The position numbers and the translations under genes are program-made. From contig NZ_CP006570.1 of the NCBI RefSeq assembly GCF_000517425.1, positions 310,001 through 374,000 on the forward strand: a DNA stretch of 64,000 nucleotides. Reading direction: 5' to 3'. Source of the stretch: Sodalis praecaptivus (GTDB taxonomy: Bacteria; Pseudomonadota; Gammaproteobacteria; Enterobacterales; Enterobacteriaceae). The notes beneath the pieces are model-generated. The model had not been told where the DNA came from. It ran no database searches and saw only the letters and a list, made by a program, of their open reading frames with translations. Positions within the stretch are counted from its first letter, which is position 1; every line of letters begins with the position of its first letter. Shown in pieces: positions 36,509 to 46,339 of this stretch.

Positions 36509-37480
36509 AGCGCCTCCCTGGCATAAGTCCGCCGCATCATCGCGTCAGTATTGCGAGCATCATGCTGTTTACATAAACCCCTGTTTGTAGTGTCCCTGAT
36601 TTGCCCGCCATGAGGCAGGCATTCGCGGCGATGCTGCTCGCTTGTCAGTGTTTTCACCGCTGCGGTGACCAAAATCTTATTTTTTACGTGATGCCAAAGA
36701 GTAATCATTTCACTGCTCTCTTTTTAGGGGGCACCGGTTAGTGATAAGGTGATTTTCTTATGGCGCGACAAAGTCTCCTGGTTAACGGAATAGTTCACGC
36801 TATAACGGGGAGTATCAACGCTAAAGAAGTTGCCACCATAAAGTGTAATGAAAAAAGCACGGGCTCTTCACGGCGCTCAAAACGGCTTCAACGGCATTTC
36901 CCCCTTCGCTAAAGAATATCCTTATCCATTATCCCCTTATCTTATCAATTCTAAGTCTTATTATAAAAGTCTTTTTTCCAGCCAAAATTGATATTATCCC
37001 AATTAATTCATTGATAAATAATTCTCAGATAAAAAGTCTTGATGATACCGCCCCGGGCGGAGAAATACCTCTCGCAATAATATGTCATTAACGGCGCCCT
37101 ACCATCATACGATAATATTCACTTTTCACTCTATCATCCCGCTATGCCGTGATGATGAGCAGGGACAAACCGCAGGGTAACGGTAATTTATTAAAGGGCA
37201 GATAGCTTACGTGATTACTAATAGATAAGACATTGGTTAGCCCTTTCACAACGGTGATTGCGTTCTGTCTTGCCCTCAAGCAGGAAGATTCTTTAATTGT
37301 CAACATCAAGGGCAAAGCAAGCCATGAAATGACTGATGAGTGCGATGTGTTAGTGAATATTCACTAAACACAAGGATCGTTATTTCAGTAGTATCTGCTT
37401 CTGTGGATTTGGCAGGATAGCAAAGCTAGAGGCAGGCCATCGGCCCTACACACGGCAAACGCCACCTAAAAAGAGTGACA
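36509..37480. other. Intergenic region, 972 bp, no gene supported
   Basis: Upstream of the Rpn gene. A minus frame at 36310-36708 mostly shadows that gene. The AT-rich centre (36900-37100) and rest are closed in all frames. Nothing else recognised. Confidence 0.45.
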
Positions 37481-37819
37481 TTACGCATTCTCTGGGCAGC
37501 CCTCTAGCCTCTTTAGCGCGAATTCAAGGTCAAAATTTTGCGGATCGGTGCGAGGATTATCGTGCCCGTATGCGCAACGCATCCCGCTCAGTTTTGCCTG
37601 TACATCCACGTGCCGCCTGTACAATTCTTCAAATCGGCTCAGTGTGGTTATTTCACGTCCGCCATTGCTAATTTTTACAATTGAAATAACATTGCTAAAG
37701 TGCACGCCCCTGTTGTTATGCACTGGCTGGCGGGTCGAGGCTGACACGTTTTTTCTGCTGCCTGCATAGGGTTGCAATAATGCTGTAGACGCACAGTGGG
37801 TAGAAGTGTTGACGTTCAT
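37481..37819 (-). CDS. Small orphan protein, 112 residues, unknown
   Basis: Supported mainly by a good ribosome site, GGAG six bases before ATG 37819. N-terminal ~45 residues are serine/threonine/asparagine-rich without acidic residues (MNVNTSTHCASTALLQPYAG), a composition like type III secretion leads; the rest is basic and then acidic (NFDLEFALKRLEGCPENA). No family, signal peptide or membrane segment recognised. It stands alone between long noncoding stretches, which fits horizontally acquired cargo, but this is speculative. Confidence 0.45.
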   Translation of the reverse strand: MNVNTSTHCASTALLQPYAGSRKNVSASTRQPVHNNRGVHFSNVISIVKISNGGREITTLSRFEELYRRHVDVQAKLSGMRCAYGHDNPRTDPQNFDLEFALKRLEGCPENA

Positions 37820-38723
37820 TTTTTCTCCGCTACAGTTTATCCTATTCGCTCGAGCAGATTATTTTCAGCACCCTAAACCTCTACGAGGCTCAGCCATAGG
37901 AAAGGTTATTTAATTTATTTACTTTCTGATAACGTCTGTTGCTGTTGCGCAATCATGCTTCTTAGCACATCGAGAACCATTGCGTTCATAAGACAATGAA
38001 ATAACCTCCCTTTTTATCAAACAATGACCGTTTAGACGTTTTCCTCGCGTGTGCCCTCAAGCCAGGGCATGAAAATGCTATATCAGACGGCACCTATTTT
38101 AACTACTCTACTTATGGTTGCCGATATTTTTTCATTCACATGATAAAGAGAGTCCTGACGATCCGTTATTTTTCGTGAAATAAATTTTGCGTGTTTGCGA
38201 AGAGGATTGACATTAAACCATCATGATCTCGCCTGCCAGCCAATTAATGAATACTTGCCTACTGAATCGCTTAAACCTCGTAGTTATACCGTGATAAAAA
38301 CAGCGTTTATTAGGCCGCCTGACCTTTTCCGCTGATTTACCCTACTTCTACCGGCCATCAGCATTTCCGGTCCCGCGCTAAGACAACGGCATCGATAACC
38401 TATTCGATGCGGAACAAATTTCATCCCGCGCGGTAACCCTACCGCGCGCTGACGCTGATGATTTGCAATCCCGCAGCGTAAACGCAACAGGGCCCATGCT
38501 GGCGCTAGCGGATACGGCGTATCCTTTCCTCACCACTGGGCGCTTTCGATTATGCCTGACACAACACGCCATCCTTTGCTAACGCCATCCCAAAGGATAG
38601 CCTTATGAACAGATCAACAATCAAGCCGATGGAGAGTGCTGACGCATTGTTAGCCTCCTCCTGCCGTCAATATGTTTCTCCACAACAGGGATAACATCAC
38701 TCTCTGGCGAAAGGTGCCTCGCG
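37820..38723. other. Intergenic region, 904 bp, no gene supported
   Basis: Short minus frames (38284-38487, 38378-38572) lack ribosome sites and familiar products. The right end holds AAAGGTG ahead of the TTG start of the next gene. No repeat recognised. Confidence 0.4.
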
Positions 38724-40985
38724 TTGAAAATACTAAAATCGAACAGCGGTAAGATCAATAATCGGGAGAAGGCAGGGCCAAGCAGAGACGCTTTTCCCAC
38801 CCAAGTCGCCCTTATCAGCGATATACACCCGACGAGTGATGACGATTATCACCTATTGTCTCGGTGCCTGGAGAATATCTGCCTGCATAAGCTTATTCGG
38901 CAGGTCGTCATCGTCGGCGGGTTGGCCGGCAAGCCGGCGCAAACACGACGGACGCGGCAGATTATCGATTCTGCTTTGGCGTCAAACCCGCGTTGTCATG
39001 CTGTGGTAATGCAGGGCAATCAGAGCGTCCGCGGGGGTAAAAATGCGCTTATCGAGCCCGATTTATTGCCTCCTTATGGCCGCTGCTCTCATACGGCGAA
39101 ACCGCCCGTCTACCCCGAAACCCAGTGCGGAGACTATTGGCTTAACGGTTACCATTTTATTGTGCTCAATTCGGATCCTGGAGGGAGTGAACCTATGTCA
39201 CTCTCAGCACAATCCCTGGACTGGCTGCAAAGGTGCCTGGCTTGGGATGCCCGTCTTGATAGGCCTATCTTTGTCATAATCCCTCAGGCGCTGAGTTTTA
39301 CGCATCGGCAAACGGCATTCTGCGACATCTCGCGTTATCATCATGAGAGACTGAAAGATATTTTTGAACATTACCCGCAGTTAGTCGTGATAAGCGGGCA
39401 TACGCACAACGGTTTTGGCACCATTGAAATAATGCAACGTTCCTTTGGCACGCTGGTGGAAGTCCCCTCACTGACCGCGACAGAGCAAGGGGAAGAACGG
39501 AAGGGCACAGGTTGGCTACTGAAGATAAACAGCGACAGTCTGATTTTTGAAGCTTGGGATTTTTATCGACATCAGCCGCTGGCGGCGTTTCACCACAAGG
39601 TGTCCTTACCCCAACTGCCGGCGTTAGTGAAGAAGATCGCCAACTGGCCGGATAACATCGCGCAATCGTGGCGCACACGAGCGGATCGTTTGCTGTATCG
39701 CGTATACCAAAATAACCTGCCGTTGCCAGGCCGCTCCGTTACCGCACAGAAAGGGTATCCCGGTGACAAACTCTATGATGCGGCTGTCTGGAAGACGATC
39801 GACGCGTTGCGCAAAGATATACTTAAGGGGGTAAATGGCGGCGAAAAGGTTGCTGTGCCAACTTGCGGACCCGGCATCACAGCATGCTTTAACCAAGACC
39901 AAGCCGAACTTATTTATGTGGAGCACGATGCCCCAAATTGGGACGATGAGGCACACCATGATTACAGCGGATATTATTTCAATCTTGGCGAAAGAGGCGG
40001 TTTTGCCGGCATCCAGCGTCAGAAGGACCCAATAATCGGCAATTTTTCTTCTCCCTGTCACGCGCTATGCATCATCGGCGAAGGAGCAACCGCTAGGTCC
40101 GTGACGGAAAACGCCGTTCAATTGGAATGGTCGGCGGAGAATACGCTTGCCACCCCCTTAGGCGGAAATGACACGGGGCGGCGAATCGCGCATCCGATGC
40201 CATGGCATGCCGATATTCGTTACGCTACCGTGATAAGGCGCTGGTACGTCGCCGGTGAACGGAGAACCCATCTGGCCATGTTCAGCTATGCCTTTGCAAA
40301 TGGGACATGGACCCACTACTTCAGCGCCAGCGTCCCCGGCGCGGATATCTCTTTCAGCGGCTATCATGTTGTCGGCCTTTCGGACCGCTTTTCCGGTGAC
40401 GAAGTCAACCACAGCGGACATGCCGTGCTGCATTTGCGTATGGATGCAAATGGCCAGTGGGAGCAGCCGGCCTATCATCGCCACAATGCCGCCGTGGCTC
40501 ATCCCCCTTATCGCGCTGCGGCGCTCACGCCCCCTGAAGCCCATATTCAGCGCGCTGCCGGCGACGAATTGAATAATACGCACCCCTCTCAGGCGGTCTA
40601 TCCTCGCCAATCCGCCGCCAAACCCACATCCATCGTCAAGCCCAAAATCATGGCGCTGGCGGCAAAATATGAAGATGGCATCTTAACGATAGAATGGCGC
40701 AATGATGAGAGCACATCACCACAGCTGCACTATCACGTAGAGGTTCGCCGCCAAGACCTGGAGGGAGAATTAATAGCGCGACAGAGCGCCATTATTCCGC
40801 AACAGCGTAAAGTGATATTTGACACATTGGCTCCTCTTCCAGCAGGAGAGTATTACTTCACACTTGTGATCACAAGCATCTTTAATACGCGTTCAGCGTT
40901 ACATTACGATCATTTTACCTGCGACGGCCAGTATGGGTACGACATTGCAGCCCGCGGTGCCTTGTTGATGGGCACAGCGATGTAG
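38724..40985 (+). CDS. Degenerate metallophosphoesterase fused to unknown and Fn3-like domains
   Basis: Large protein of 753 residues starting at TTG with AAAGGTG upstream. Residues ~25-290 follow the calcineurin-like phosphoesterase plan: LISDIH (Asp33, His35), VIVGGLAGK where GDxxD is expected, MQGNQS where GNH is expected, IIPQ where an HP pair is expected, and an intact SGHTHNG at 225-230. Three key metal or catalytic positions are therefore lost. Residues ~380-610 form a beta-rich domain (YVEHDAPNW, HHDYSGYYFNLGERGGFAGIQR) that recalls DUF3472. The last ~110 residues resemble a fibronectin III-like module. No signal peptide. Likely a non-enzymatic or altered phosphoesterase; role unknown. 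Confidence 0.65.
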   Translation: MKILKSNSGKINNREKAGPSRDAFPTQVALISDIHPTSDDDYHLLSRCLENICLHKLIRQVVIVGGLAGKPAQTRRTRQIIDSALASNPRCHAVVMQGNQSVRGGKNALIEPDLLPPYGRCSHTAKPPVYPETQCGDYWLNGYHFIVLNSDPGGSEPMSLSAQSLDWLQRCLAWDARLDRPIFVIIPQALSFTHRQTAFCDISRYHHERLKDIFEHYPQLVVISGHTHNGFGTIEIMQRSFGTLVEVPSLTATEQGEERKGTGWLLKINSDSLIFEAWDFYRHQPLAAFHHKVSLPQLPALVKKIANWPDNIAQSWRTRADRLLYRVYQNNLPLPGRSVTAQKGYPGDKLYDAAVWKTIDALRKDILKGVNGGEKVAVPTCGPGITACFNQDQAELIYVEHDAPNWDDEAHHDYSGYYFNLGERGGFAGIQRQKDPIIGNFSSPCHALCIIGEGATARSVTENAVQLEWSAENTLATPLGGNDTGRRIAHPMPWHADIRYATVIRRWYVAGERRTHLAMFSYAFANGTWTHYFSASVPGADISFSGYHVVGLSDRFSGDEVNHSGHAVLHLRMDANGQWEQPAYHRHNAAVAHPPYRAAALTPPEAHIQRAAGDELNNTHPSQAVYPRQSAAKPTSIVKPKIMALAAKYEDGILTIEWRNDESTSPQLHYHVEVRRQDLEGELIARQSAIIPQQRKVIFDTLAPLPAGEYYFTLVITSIFNTRSALHYDHFTCDGQYGYDIAARGALLMGTAM

Positions 40986-41258
40986 CGTCATGGCTACGGT
41001 GAGCCAGGCCTGGCCAGGCCTTGCCTGGCGGGAGTGTTTTACCGCCTGTCTGTTAGTGGCAAAATCGTCACTTTCCGAGCGGAGTCACGGTGAACATAGG
41101 GGTAATATCCTTGACGGGTGTCGCCCTGCGCGTCGCAGCCGGCATCCATCCCCTTTACGTTGGCGGCGACAGCATAAAGTGGGTTGAGTCGGCGATGAGG
41201 TTCAGGTCGTGCTGTTCAGTGCAAGATCACACGACCTGGCTTACTCCCGCCGAGGCGG

Positions 41259-41789
41259 TTAGAGCGACGTTTCTTCTTGCGCCGCTTCCACTACCGCCTC
41301 AATCGCCGCGCCCGCGGCTTCTACGGCGGCCCCCGCCGCAACCGCAGCGACCGTCGCGGCAGCTTCAGCCGCGAGCACCGCGGCCGAGGCCACCTCCACC
41401 GCTCTCATCGTAGTGTGATCATTTTCCATCGATTCGATTGGCGTTAACGCTGGCGCCTTTTTTTCAGCCGGCTTTGTGCGCAGTTTTTCACAATTTAGTA
41501 TTAAGAAGCCGGGAAACATGCCCAATAGACTTTTGGTGAAACACCAGGGATTAGTCATAACCGACCCGTCCGGCAGCACTATTTCAGCAAGGGGATTGTC
41601 AACCGCCGTTTGCTCGGGGATAGGGATCGATCTAGCCCTTTTCGTCGCTCTTACCCGAGCGGCGGTAGTGCGTCGATGGCGCGTTTTTTTCCTCACAGCC
41701 TCTTTTTCGGTCATGGCGCCGACGTTTTCAGAAGGTGTGTCCGTGGTGTGCCGCTGCGATTGATGAGGATGGTGACGCCTTGTTGCCAT
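41259..41789 (-). CDS. Basic, alanine-rich hypothetical protein
   Basis: Product of 176 residues. The first ~65 are strongly basic (RKKTRHRRTTAARVRATKRAR), the middle contains PLAEIVLPDGSVMTNPWCFTKSLLGMFPGFL, and the last ~50 form a long alanine/valine/glutamate helix (VEVASAAVLAAEAAATVAAV...). Start at 41789 has GAGAGG seven bases upstream; the earlier ATG at 41816 does not. Such tails can oligomerise or associate with membranes. No family recognised. Confidence 0.5.
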   Translation of the reverse strand: MATRRHHPHQSQRHTTDTPSENVGAMTEKEAVRKKTRHRRTTAARVRATKRARSIPIPEQTAVDNPLAEIVLPDGSVMTNPWCFTKSLLGMFPGFLILNCEKLRTKPAEKKAPALTPIESMENDHTTMRAVEVASAAVLAAEAAATVAAVAAGAAVEAAGAAIEAVVEAAQEETSL

Positions 41790-41875
41790 GTGTTTACCTC
41801 TCTGCAAGAAAGACATATAACGGCGGTAACACGTTCATTGCGCTATAAACCGTACTTCTCATTATGAACGTTAGC

Positions 41876-42091
41876 CTACCGCTGAAGAGTGAGGGGATAG
41901 TGAAAGCAAAGATTAGATATTTGCTTGTATAGCGAATGCTCGGCCAGGGCATTATTCCCGGCGTATAAAATGTGACGCGCGCGCATCAAGATTAATTTCT
42001 GCTGGAAATAGACACCGCCGGCGTAGGTCATTACGGCCAAAAGGGTCGCGGCGCCCGGCATTATTGCTTTCGCCAACGTCTTTTCAAGCAT
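41876..42091 (-). CDS. Putative small membrane protein
   Basis: Frame of 71 codons with one hydrophobic segment near residues 10-28 (IMPGAATLLAVMTYAGGVYF) followed by a basic, tyrosine-containing tail. It begins 11 bases after another small minus-strand frame, hinting at a short operon with it and the alanine-rich gene, but no good ribosome site is visible. Unknown family. Confidence 0.3.
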   Translation of the reverse strand: MLEKTLAKAIMPGAATLLAVMTYAGGVYFQQKLILMRARHILYAGNNALAEHSLYKQISNLCFHYPLTLQR

Positions 42092-42102
42092 CGGTCACGC
42101 CG

Positions 42103-42357
42103 CTAATTTATTATCCATTGACGTTTTCCCCGCCAAGGGTCATAACGACAGGCCGCTTTTAATTCTCTTATTAGCGGCACGGCCAGCCAATCTGATGACC
42201 GAAAGAAACAAAACGCCTGGCCTGCGCCCTTGCAAGGAAAATAGCATAGCCCCACCCTGCTTTTGCAACAACCATTGGCTGGTTCGTTCTCGATTATATT
42301 GTTAAGCCTTTTTGAATAGCCAAGGTATGCTAATTTTACCTCATTATGTTTCGCCAT
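42103..42357 (-). CDS. Small hypothetical protein, weakly supported
   Basis: Frame of 84 codons, basic with four cysteines (GCCKSRVGLCYFPCKG). No ribosome site before the ATG and no family. Listed only because it abuts the next small frame in the same direction. Confidence 0.22.
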   Translation of the reverse strand: MAKHNEVKLAYLGYSKRLNNIIENEPANGCCKSRVGLCYFPCKGAGQAFCFFRSSDWLAVPLIRELKAACRYDPWRGKRQWIIN

Positions 42358-42508
42358 CAGGGAATATAAATGCTCGGACAGAGCATGTTTGCGCAGACTT
42401 CCCCCCTTCGCGGTAGGGCCTGCACGCGGCGACTAGCGTTACGTCAACTCGTCACGCTACGGAGTGACAGGCAAGTGCCGCCAAAAAACATTGCTTTATT
42501 GCATTTAT

Positions 42509-42522
42509 CTGACTAAAGTCAG
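42509..42522. promoter_or_regulatory. Perfect dyad at the start of the MarR-GNAT gene
   Basis: CTGACT-AA-AGTCAG, ending 3 bases before the ATG at 42526. It overlaps the presumed ribosome site, so binding by the encoded MarR domain would block its own expression. Confidence 0.4.
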
Positions 42523-42525
42523 GCA

Positions 42526-43473
42526 ATGAACTATGAACATATTCAACTGATGCGCCGTTTCAACCGGATGCTCACCCTCCGGCTCGGCGTGCTTAACGAC
42601 AATTACCTCAGCAGCGGCCGTCCGCTTGGTGAAGCGCGGCTGCTCTTCGAGATCGGCCCTGCCGGCGCCACGGTACGCGAATTGCGGCTGCGCATGGCGC
42701 TCGATTCCGGCTATCTCAGCCGCATGCTGCGTATACTTGAAACCGAAAAGCTCTTGATCCGTCGGCGGGACAGCCGGGATGGACGCGTACAGCGTGTCGA
42801 GTTAACCCCGTCGGGGTTGCAGGTATGGCAAGAACTTGACCAACGCTCAAACGAACGGATCGATTCGCTCCTAACGCCGCTCAGCGATCGCCAGCGTGGC
42901 CGGCTACTTATGGCGGTGGGAGAAGTGGAGCGCTACTTACGCGCGGCCGCGGTAACGATTGCCCCAGCCGATCCCGCTTCCCCCGAGGCGCAGGCCTGTA
43001 TTCACGCTTATTTTCAGGAGCTTGCACAGCGCTTTACAGAAGGATTTGATCCCGCTCGCTCCGTCTCCGCCGAGCCGGAGGAACTCACGCCGCCGTCGGG
43101 TTATTTCCATATTGCCACTCTGGACAGCACACCGGTCGGCTGCGGGGGGGTGAAAATCGTCGACGGCGGCTATGGTGAAATCAAACGCATGTGGGTTGAC
43201 CCCGCGGCGCGCGGTCTTGGCATTGCGCAGCGGCTGCTGGCGACGCTGGAAACGCAGGCCGCAGCGGCAGGGGTGCCGACCCTGCGGCTAGACACACATC
43301 GCAGCTTGACGGAAGCCTGCGCGCTCTATGCGCGCAATGGCTTCCGGGAAATCGCACCCTATAATACCAATCCTTATGCCCATCACTGGTTCGAGAAACA
43401 GCTGCCGCGGGACAGCCTCAGGTGCGCGCCCCGCCGGCAAACCGAAAACGACCCAGCGCGACCGCTACGATAA
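42526..43473 (+). CDS. MarR-GNAT fusion: regulator with acetyltransferase domain
   Basis: Protein of 315 residues. Residues ~1-145 are a MarR winged helix (TVRELRLRMALDSGYLSRMLRILETEKLLIRRRDSRDGR). Residues ~150-300 are a GNAT acetyltransferase with the acetyl-CoA loop MWVDPAARGLGIAQRLL and the later LYARNGFREIAPY. Fusions of this type are widespread; targets are mostly unknown. It is convergent with ppk. The perfect palindrome over its ribosome site suggests autorepression. Confidence 0.85.
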   Translation: MNYEHIQLMRRFNRMLTLRLGVLNDNYLSSGRPLGEARLLFEIGPAGATVRELRLRMALDSGYLSRMLRILETEKLLIRRRDSRDGRVQRVELTPSGLQVWQELDQRSNERIDSLLTPLSDRQRGRLLMAVGEVERYLRAAAVTIAPADPASPEAQACIHAYFQELAQRFTEGFDPARSVSAEPEELTPPSGYFHIATLDSTPVGCGGVKIVDGGYGEIKRMWVDPAARGLGIAQRLLATLETQAAAAGVPTLRLDTHRSLTEACALYARNGFREIAPYNTNPYAHHWFEKQLPRDSLRCAPRRQTENDPARPLR

Positions 43474-43690
43474 TAACACGACGCTAATCAGCCTTTGATG
43501 GGGTATTGCCGCACATCGGGTACGGCGGTCGAACGAAGGCCGTACGATAGCAGGACGAGAATACGCAGCAATAACTATACCTCAGGCCGAGTAATGATCG
43601 TGGATTAAGGCCGTTCTCATCAATATTATGCCGCCACGGCGTCCGACCCATCGCGGTGTGTTTGCTGAAAAGCGGCGCTGACCACGTGGG

Positions 43691-45859
43691 TCAGCCTCCT
43701 TGTCCTCGGCGCCTGCGTGCGGCGCTCGGCGTGTCGTCCGCGTCGGGCGGAACGACAACCGACGAGGTAGCCGGCATCGCGGGCAATACGCTTGGCGCTC
43801 TGGCCGCCTGTGGCCATTCGGCCAGATAGTGATAAACGGCCAACTGGCCGCGGGTTTTGCGGCGGCGCCCGCGCGTCACGTAGCGATTGCTCATCGCCTG
43901 ATCCACGACCCGCGCTTTCACCGTGTCGCTGAATAACAGGTCGAGCACCGCAATAACCTGCTGGCGGATATCGTTGTCCAGCAGTTCCACGCTGACCTCA
44001 ATACGGTGATCGACATTACGCGTCATCCAGTCCGCCGACGAGATGAACACCCGCGGGTGCCCCTGGTTACCGAATAAATACACCCGATCATGTTCCAGAA
44101 AACGATCCAGGATACTTATTACCTTGATGTTTTCACTTACGCCAGGCACGCCAGGCACCAATGAGCACATCCCTCTGACCAGCAGGCAGACCGATACCCC
44201 AACGGCGGAAGCGGCATACAATTCCTCAATCAGCCCTTGATCGACCAAATTGTTCAATTTCAGCTTGATGTGACCCGCCGCGCCGGTTTTCGCCGCGGCC
44301 ATTTCCGCATCGATCAGACGATATAGCCCCTTACGCATGTTCAGGGGCGCTACCAACAACCAGTGAAACGACACCGGCCTATAGGGATTTTCGATGAAAT
44401 TAAATACCTGGCGAATTTCCCCGGTGATACGAGGATCTTTGGTCAGCAACGCATAATCGGTATATAACTTCGCGGTACTTTCATTAAAATTACCGGTGCC
44501 AATATGAGCGTAACGTACCAGTTTGCCCTCCTCCAGGCGGCTGATTAGGAACAGTTTGGAATGGATTTTAAGCCCTGGAATCGAAAAAATAACGTGTACG
44601 CCCGCATTCTTCAGCCGCCGCGACCACTCAATATTGGCCTCTTCATCAAATCGGGCCTGCAGTTCCACCACGACGGTGACTTTTTTGCCATTACAGGCGG
44701 CATGAATCATCGATTCGATGACCCGAGATTGTTTTGCCACCCGATAGATATTGATCCGGATGGCCAGCACATGCGGGTCAAATGACGCCTGGCGCAAGAT
44801 CTCCAAGGTATGTTTGAACGTATGGTAAGGATAATACAATAGAATATCCCGGGCGCTGATGGCGTCAAACACATTGCGGTAACCAGCGAAATGCGGGTGA
44901 GCCAGCGCCGGCAGCGGTTTATTAATAAGCCGGCTCTTACCCATATGGGGAAACTTCAGAAAATCGCGAAAGTTATGATAACGCGCCCCGGCAATCACTG
45001 AATCGTGATCTTCTATGCCCAGTTTATCGAGCAACATAGCGAGCATGTCCGCCGGCATGTCGCGTTGATAACTCAGACGCACGGGTTCCGCCTTTAACCG
45101 TTGTTTTAGCCCAGAGGACATCAAATCTGGCAGGCTAGTATCCATTTCAAACGAAAGATCGAATTCCGCATCCCGAGTCATTTTCATCGACCAGGCATGA
45201 ATATCGTCATAATCAAAAAACGGGTCAAAAATATCGTTAAGGCACAGTCTTATCACATTATCCAAAATGATAAGGGGCTTTCGCCGGCGTGAACCGCTGT
45301 CGGCGGGCAAGGTGATAAAACGCGGAGTCCTGTCTGATGGGATTTCCAGTAGGGCGTAATTTACCGCCTCGTCCCGCGTCATTTTCACCACCAGGTAGGT
45401 TGAATCGTCACGCAAGAAAGTGACCAAGTTGGTGTCCTGGTCGATAAGGATAGGCCTTACGAGCGGGCGCAGGGTTTGTTGAAAATAGTCCCGCAGCCAA
45501 TGCTGCTGCGGTTCAGATAATTGGCGCTCATTGAGCAAAAAAATCTGGTTTCTAGCCAGTTCTCGCAGCAAATCATGGTAAAGACTATCGAATTTCTCGT
45601 TATTTTTCGCAATCTTATGTTTCACTTCAGCCAATAATCGTCGATAGCCTTCGTCTTTGCCCTGAGCAGCGCTGATAAGAAGATTTCGCCTCAGATCGGC
45701 AAAGCGGATCTTATAAAATTCATCACGGTTGCTGGAATAAATGCCGAGAAAACGAATTCGCTCGACCAAGGGATTAGTGACATCTTCAGCCTCTTGCAGG
45801 ACGCGCTCATTAAAAGCGAGCCAGCTGAGTTCTTTATCCACATAACGCTCTGAATGCAC
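43691..45859 (-). CDS. ppk: Polyphosphate kinase 1
   Basis: Reversibly makes inorganic polyphosphate from ATP; membrane-associated tetramer in E. coli. At 722 residues it is a little longer than the E. coli enzyme (688). N-terminal [29 protein letters not shown]; phosphorylated histidine His433 in [13 protein letters not shown] and second active-site His452 in [13 protein letters not shown]; the YLFGNQG/YISSADWM region follows. The C-terminal ~40 residues are low-complexity, proline/alanine/arginine-rich. No ppx gene follows, unlike in E. coli. Convergent with the MarR-GNAT gene. Confidence 0.93.
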   Translation of the reverse strand: MHSERYVDKELSWLAFNERVLQEAEDVTNPLVERIRFLGIYSSNRDEFYKIRFADLRRNLLISAAQGKDEGYRRLLAEVKHKIAKNNEKFDSLYHDLLRELARNQIFLLNERQLSEPQQHWLRDYFQQTLRPLVRPILIDQDTNLVTFLRDDSTYLVVKMTRDEAVNYALLEIPSDRTPRFITLPADSGSRRRKPLIILDNVIRLCLNDIFDPFFDYDDIHAWSMKMTRDAEFDLSFEMDTSLPDLMSSGLKQRLKAEPVRLSYQRDMPADMLAMLLDKLGIEDHDSVIAGARYHNFRDFLKFPHMGKSRLINKPLPALAHPHFAGYRNVFDAISARDILLYYPYHTFKHTLEILRQASFDPHVLAIRINIYRVAKQSRVIESMIHAACNGKKVTVVVELQARFDEEANIEWSRRLKNAGVHVIFSIPGLKIHSKLFLISRLEEGKLVRYAHIGTGNFNESTAKLYTDYALLTKDPRITGEIRQVFNFIENPYRPVSFHWLLVAPLNMRKGLYRLIDAEMAAAKTGAAGHIKLKLNNLVDQGLIEELYAASAVGVSVCLLVRGMCSLVPGVPGVSENIKVISILDRFLEHDRVYLFGNQGHPRVFISSADWMTRNVDHRIEVSVELLDNDIRQQVIAVLDLLFSDTVKARVVDQAMSNRYVTRGRRRKTRGQLAVYHYLAEWPQAARAPSVLPAMPATSSVVVPPDADDTPSAARRRRGQGG

Positions 45860-46016
45860 AACGACCTCATAACACAGTAGGGCTAGAGGCAGTAATTATT
45901 GAGTTTTTATATGACGGTTGTGTGTCGGTTGTAGGGAAAAAAAGCGCGGGCGCGACATTTCTGTCATCTTAATGAAATGAAACGGACATATCGTTTAGAC
46001 GGTATCAGCAAACAAA

Positions 46017-46244
46017 ATGGTAAAAGAAACAATGACGCCTGTCCTGGTCTCATCCCTGGAAGAAGCAGAGCGGCTGTTGGCCGCAGGCTTGGTTAAACAT
46101 GTTGAGCTGGGATTTGAACTCACCAGCGATGAATTTTTTCATTTCGCCTCATATTGGTGTGAACGAGGCGCCAAAATTAAAAAAAATCATCGGCATTTTG
46201 TCATCTCGCTTAAGAAATATACCCTCCCGCCGAATCAGACCTAA
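46017..46244 (+). CDS. Small conserved-looking protein, 75 residues, unknown
   Basis: Acidic-basic balanced polypeptide with a plausible alpha/beta pattern: LVSSLEEAERLLAAGLVKHVELGFELTSDEFFHFASYWCERGAKI. Composition and codon use are protein-like. Divergent from ppk (157 bases apart). The start could also be the ATG at 46032. Function unknown. Confidence 0.5.
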   Translation: MVKETMTPVLVSSLEEAERLLAAGLVKHVELGFELTSDEFFHFASYWCERGAKIKKNHRHFVISLKKYTLPPNQT

Positions 46245-46300
46245 TGACGCCCGCCTCGTCAGCCTTTATCGAGACAGCGGCTACCGAACCGGAAAAAATA

Positions 46301-46325
46301 AAGTGGACACAAATTGCGTCCACTT
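46301..46325 (-). terminator. Rho-independent terminator of the AA10 multidomain gene
   Basis: Arms AAGTGGAC and GTCCACTT with a 9-base loop. On the minus strand the stem is followed by TTTATTTTTTCC, a good U-tract, and lies 15 bases past the gene's stop. It could also slow plus-strand transcription from the 75-residue gene. Confidence 0.7.
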
Positions 46326-46339
46326 GCCAGAGCGAAACG

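Noticed and set aside
42394-42525. Possible tRNA or structured RNA before the MarR-GNAT gene
   Set aside because: No cloverleaf or conserved tRNA boxes could be drawn.
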